From NCBI GenBank assembly GCA_023423495.1, contig JAFAFM010000091.1, positions 1-8,803 of the forward strand: a stretch of DNA of 8,803 nucleotides, in the 5' to 3' direction. A program made the translations under genes and the position numbers. Source of the DNA: Armatimonadota bacterium. GTDB taxonomy: Bacteria > Armatimonadota > Fimbriimonadia > Fimbriimonadales > Fimbriimonadaceae. Below, piece after piece: positions 5,996-8,803 of this stretch (positions are counted from its first letter, which is position 1; each line of letters starts with the position of its first letter). The notes under the pieces were generated by a model that saw nothing but the letters and a program-made list of their open reading frames with translations, made no database searches and was not told the DNA's origin.

Positions 5996-6715
5996 ATGAG
6001 TACCATCCGCATCCTTCATACCAACGACTTTCACGGTAGGTTGAATGCGGAGCGATTCGAGATCCTTCGTCAGATTCGGCCAAACCACGATCTGTATTTC
6101 GACACTGGCGACTTAATCAAAACTGGCAATTTGGGTATCCCCCTAAAGCCTGACCCTGCGTGGCAGTTTCTAAGCCAATTGGAATGCACAGCCAGTGTCT
6201 CTGGGAACCGAGAATCTCATGTTTCCACCAGCGCCCTCAATGCAAAGCTGGCAGGTCTTCACCACCCGATCATCTGCGCGAACCTCTTCAACCGTGACGG
6301 CGAGCGTCCCTTCCCAGGCTTCATGGAGACGGTCGTCCGAGGAGTGCGGGTTGGAATTTTGGGCGTCATGGTGCCGATGGTGACCGAACGCATGGCCAGC
6401 CGGGCAGTTAGCCAGTATCTGTGGTCCCAACCTATTCCCGAGGCGGTGAAAGTAAGCGCAGAGCTTAGAACTCGGAACGATTTGGTTATCGCCCTCACCC
6501 ACATCGGGTTCACCCAAGATAAGAAATTGGCTGAGTCGACCACCAACATCGACCTGATTTTCGGTGGTCACAGCCACACCGTGCTTGAATCGCCGGTTAA
6601 AGTGGCGGACACTTGGATCGCGCAGGGCGGATCGCACGGACGTTTCTTCGGAAGCTACGAGTTGGATGTGGAGAAGGGGGAATTGACCGGCGGTCTGTTC
6701 CCCCTAATCAGTTAG
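5996..6715 (+). CDS. Metallophosphatase, UshA/5'-nucleotidase-type catalytic domain only
   Basis: A 239-residue calcineurin-like phosphoesterase closest to the N-terminal half of UshA-type 5'-nucleotidases. Visible metal-site motifs are ILHTNDFHG (Asp11, His13), FDTGDL (Asp39), GN (70-71), LTHIG (His169) and FGGHSHT (His192, His194). The usual GNHE motif reads GNRE, so the catalytic His is Arg72, and the Asp normally two residues after the Glu is absent (SHV follows). There is no signal peptide and no C-terminal nucleotide-binding domain, unlike periplasmic UshA (about 550 residues), so a cytoplasmic phosphoesterase of unknown substrate is likely. The ATG at 5996 is the natural start because the first strand begins at residue 4. 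No Shine-Dalgarno lies close by. It overlaps the end of the convergent M56 gene by 4 bases. Confidence 0.85.
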   Translation: MSTIRILHTNDFHGRLNAERFEILRQIRPNHDLYFDTGDLIKTGNLGIPLKPDPAWQFLSQLECTASVSGNRESHVSTSALNAKLAGLHHPIICANLFNRDGERPFPGFMETVVRGVRVGILGVMVPMVTERMASRAVSQYLWSQPIPEAVKVSAELRTRNDLVIALTHIGFTQDKKLAESTTNIDLIFGGHSHTVLESPVKVADTWIAQGGSHGRFFGSYELDVEKGELTGGLFPLIS

Positions 6716-8724
6716 CTCGGTGAAGAACCGCCACCGCCGGTTGTTGGATCTTTGGGATCCTTGTGTGGAGCGGCTTTGTAGATGTTTTTGATCTTCTCTC
6801 GAAGCTTCTGATACTTGGGAGCTAGCTTGATCGGATCGGCCAGCCGATAGAGGGAGCCTGCCTTGGCTGACAACTTGGTATTGGATGGGGCCAAGCGGTA
6901 GACATCAGCTTGGGGTGGAAGGCGGAACGTTGTTCCTGAAACGGGAGATTTGGCCTTTACTTCCTTTAAAGTCTTGCCGTCAAATTCATATGTGCGGCCA
7001 GGTTTGACTTCGAATTCCCGCGTCTTTCCTTCCGCATCGATGATGCGAATCTTGTTCGGGGTGACGGAAATACGAACTGTTCCCGTCAGACCTTGTAACC
7101 CTTTCTGATAAACCCCAGCGACGTCGGTTGCCTTTTGAGCGACAAGTGTCTTGGCAACTTGAGCAGGTTTGGTCGTCACTACCTGGGAAGATTTAAGGAT
7201 CGTGACTGTACCTTCATAAGTGATGACCTTAGCCGTGGTCAAAGTGCCAGTTGTAACTTTGACCGGTTGCGGAGCCAAGGTGATGGTCTGAGTGGCGACC
7301 TTCGTCGGTTTTAGCCCTCCAACCACAACAGTCTCCCCATCTCGGATTTTTGGTGTGCCCACGATGATCGTTTCTGTCTTCTCGGCCGGAACAGCCGCTC
7401 CTGTCCCTGGTTTTCCAGCTACCGCCCTGAAGGGAATTGGTCCTACGGTTGCTGGCTGACCAGAAGATACGTTCGCGGGCTTGAGCACCTGAACTGGCAA
7501 CTTGGTTCCAGTACGCACGATGGCCCTCTCCTGTAATTTAGTTCCCTTTGCTGTACTCAGAGTGGTGGCTTTTCCAGGAACGAGCACGGGAATCTTGTCA
7601 TCCTCGATCTCGACATAGCCCTTCTTTGTCCAAATGAAATATCGTAACTTGCCATTCTTGTCCGGCTCAACCTTTACAGGAAGAACCAGATGGATTTTCT
7701 CTTCCGCTTTGGTGCGCTTTTCCTGGACTTCCTGCGGTTCCAAGCCATTGAATTCGTTTGGCTGAACGGCCGCCAGTTCATAAGCGGGCAATAAGACAAG
7801 CGTGGCGATGGCCAACGCGAAAGTTGCCGTCCGTCGAGTGAATGTCGGCTTCTCGTTAAAGTATTTCATAGCTTCTAATCTCCGGTGAATGTGTCGATAG
7901 GAATCGGCCATCGCAATCGTGCCAGCCACCATTTTCGGGCGGCGGATAACAGTCGCTCTCAGTAACATTTCTGCGTAGGTGCGGATTGGAACACCTGCCA
8001 ATCGGGAGGCCTGCTCATCCGTTGCCGACTCATGCGCGAGCCGGGAACTTCTGGCAGCGAGCCAAACCGCGGGGTGAAAGAAGAAGATCATTTGAGTCAG
8101 CGAGCCCAGGCCCAGCCACAGCAAGTCTCGACGCGCGATATGCGCAACCTCGTGCGCAATCATCAGCTTCACGTCTTCAAGGTCACCGGCAAGAGAAGCC
8201 TCCGGAATGACGATCAGCTTTCGGAAGCCTCCAATCAGCATCGCGCTTGGCATCCGGCTGCTGGCGAGGAGTTCTACAGGCTTTCTGATATTTGCTCGGG
8301 TCAAGAGCAGGTCCTTCCACTCGACCAGATCGGGATGAGTAGCCGGCGCGAGGCGTTGGATGCGTCGAGCGGACAACCAGTAAGAAACGAGAGCGAAACC
8401 AAAAATCAGGCCGATGCCGGCATACCATGCGACAAGTAGCGGATCGATGGCGGGCATCAGCTCTTCGGCAACTGCTGCGAACGCGACGTCTACGCTGTCG
8501 ACTGGAACCAAAATATGATTAACGGCGGGAGTTTCGGGCGGCAGGACGCGCAGCGTGACCACGGCGAACGGCAAAAGGCTCAGCAACGGCTTCAGCAAAG
8601 CGAGACGCCAAATCCAGGCCTTGGCGTTGGCGGGGATGGATGGCACGAGTCTGAAGATCAGCCAGATAGCAAGCAGCAATGCACCGCTTTGGAGCGAGAT
8701 GAGGGCGAGGGATTCACGCGTCAT
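6712..8724 (-). CDS. M56 (BlaR1/MecR1-type) membrane metallopeptidase with unknown C-terminal sensor domain
   Basis: A 670-residue sensor protease. Membrane segments appear at about 6-26, 36-60, 97-117, 201-224 and 299-318. The zinc site is HEVAH (191-195), with HESATDE (231-237) giving the downstream Glu232 and Asp236 expected in M56 enzymes. In this family an external signal activates the protease, which leads to loss of the partner BlaI-type repressor. The outer part, about 320-670, is Lys/Thr/Val-rich and ends in a Gly/Ser tail. It lacks a recognisable penicillin-binding fold, so the signal need not be a beta-lactam. The start ATG at 8724 overlaps the preceding stop (ATGA, 8721-8724), and GGAGGA (8731-8736) is 6 nt upstream. 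This points to translational coupling with the repressor gene. Confidence 0.88.
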   Translation of the reverse strand: MTRESLALISLQSGALLLAIWLIFRLVPSIPANAKAWIWRLALLKPLLSLLPFAVVTLRVLPPETPAVNHILVPVDSVDVAFAAVAEELMPAIDPLLVAWYAGIGLIFGFALVSYWLSARRIQRLAPATHPDLVEWKDLLLTRANIRKPVELLASSRMPSAMLIGGFRKLIVIPEASLAGDLEDVKLMIAHEVAHIARRDLLWLGLGSLTQMIFFFHPAVWLAARSSRLAHESATDEQASRLAGVPIRTYAEMLLRATVIRRPKMVAGTIAMADSYRHIHRRLEAMKYFNEKPTFTRRTATFALAIATLVLLPAYELAAVQPNEFNGLEPQEVQEKRTKAEEKIHLVLPVKVEPDKNGKLRYFIWTKKGYVEIEDDKIPVLVPGKATTLSTAKGTKLQERAIVRTGTKLPVQVLKPANVSSGQPATVGPIPFRAVAGKPGTGAAVPAEKTETIIVGTPKIRDGETVVVGGLKPTKVATQTITLAPQPVKVTTGTLTTAKVITYEGTVTILKSSQVVTTKPAQVAKTLVAQKATDVAGVYQKGLQGLTGTVRISVTPNKIRIIDAEGKTREFEVKPGRTYEFDGKTLKEVKAKSPVSGTTFRLPPQADVYRLAPSNTKLSAKAGSLYRLADPIKLAPKYQKLREKIKNIYKAAPHKDPKDPTTGGGGSSPS

Positions 8725-8803
8725 CGGCCATCCTCCAAGTCTTTGACCAACCTACGAAGGGCTTCCAACTGATCGTCGTCGACTTCGGCCCTGTTCCCAA
8801 GAT
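8721..8803 (-). CDS. C-terminal end of a probable BlaI/MecI-family repressor, 5' end beyond the right edge
   Basis: Only the last 27 codons are visible. They read LGNRAEVDDDQLEALRRLVK and end DLEDGR before the TGA at 8721-8723. A short acidic-Leu helix of the type D/E-Q/E-L-EALR-L is the usual C-terminus of BlaI/MecI/CopY winged-helix repressors. The call rests mainly on the 4-base ATGA overlap with an M56 gene, the standard arrangement of this pair. The DNA-binding domain is off the edge and cannot be checked. Confidence 0.65.
   Translation of the reverse strand, partial: LGNRAEVDDDQLEALRRLVKDLEDGR

Noticed and set aside
6722..6765. Small hairpins after the phosphatase stop (AACCG/CGGTT and GGATC/GATCC)
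   Set aside because: The stems are only 5 bp, there is no T-run, and both lie inside the M56 coding end; too weak to call a terminator.
7530..7570. STAK in the M56 outer domain as a penicillin-binding SxxK motif
   Set aside because: It sits in a Lys/Thr-rich linker with no following SxN or KTG in proper context, so it is probably chance.

Overview
The window is ordinary bacterial chromosome: gene-dense, tightly packed, with no phage, insertion sequence or CRISPR array. The gene mix is a four-domain ribosomal protein S1 followed by coaE, a xylulokinase, a BlaI/M56 pair, a secreted YHS-domain protein and a CsgG-like surface protein with a Thr/Gly-rich tail. This mix, the moderately high GC and the style of the proteins recall Armatimonadota (Fimbriimonadia-like). 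That placement is inference from style, not from a marker comparison.

Layout, left to right. Positions 1-1428 (minus) hold the N-terminal 476 codons of an exported CsgG/FlgT-like protein whose 3' end lies off the left edge. It has its own strong sigma-70-type promoter at 1628-1656 and a structured leader of about 190 nt. Then come coaE (1658-2203), rpsA (2273-3979), xylB (4099-5535) and a small secreted YHS-domain protein (5609-5896), all on the minus strand. A metallophosphatase of the 5'-nucleotidase type (5996-6715) is the only plus-strand gene. It is divergent from the YHS gene and meets the next gene tail to tail with a 4-base overlap. An M56 (BlaR1/MecR1-type) membrane metallopeptidase (6712-8724, minus) overlaps by 4 bases the end of a gene that looks like its BlaI/MecI-type repressor (8721 to the right edge).

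How the genes relate. The BlaI/M56 pair is a typical signal-dependent derepression module, but its external domain is not a recognisable penicillin-binding domain. The rpsA-coaE order matches the neighbourhood known in actinobacteria. The minus-strand genes from the YHS gene to the CsgG-like gene do not look like one operon. Strong hairpins lie between YHS and xylB and between rpsA and coaE, and the CsgG-like gene has its own promoter. In both hairpin cases the T-rich tail carries a -10-like hexamer 6-7 nt before the next ATG and no Shine-Dalgarno sequence is visible. This suggests that a terminator and a leaderless promoter are merged. The rpsA, YHS, M56 and CsgG-like genes do have Shine-Dalgarno sequences, weak for rpsA.

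I found no clearly new biological system. The points most worth checking are the terminator/leaderless-promoter junctions, the unknown sensor domain of the M56 protein, the histidine-to-arginine change in the phosphatase GNHE motif, and the structured leader and odd topology of the CsgG-like protein.
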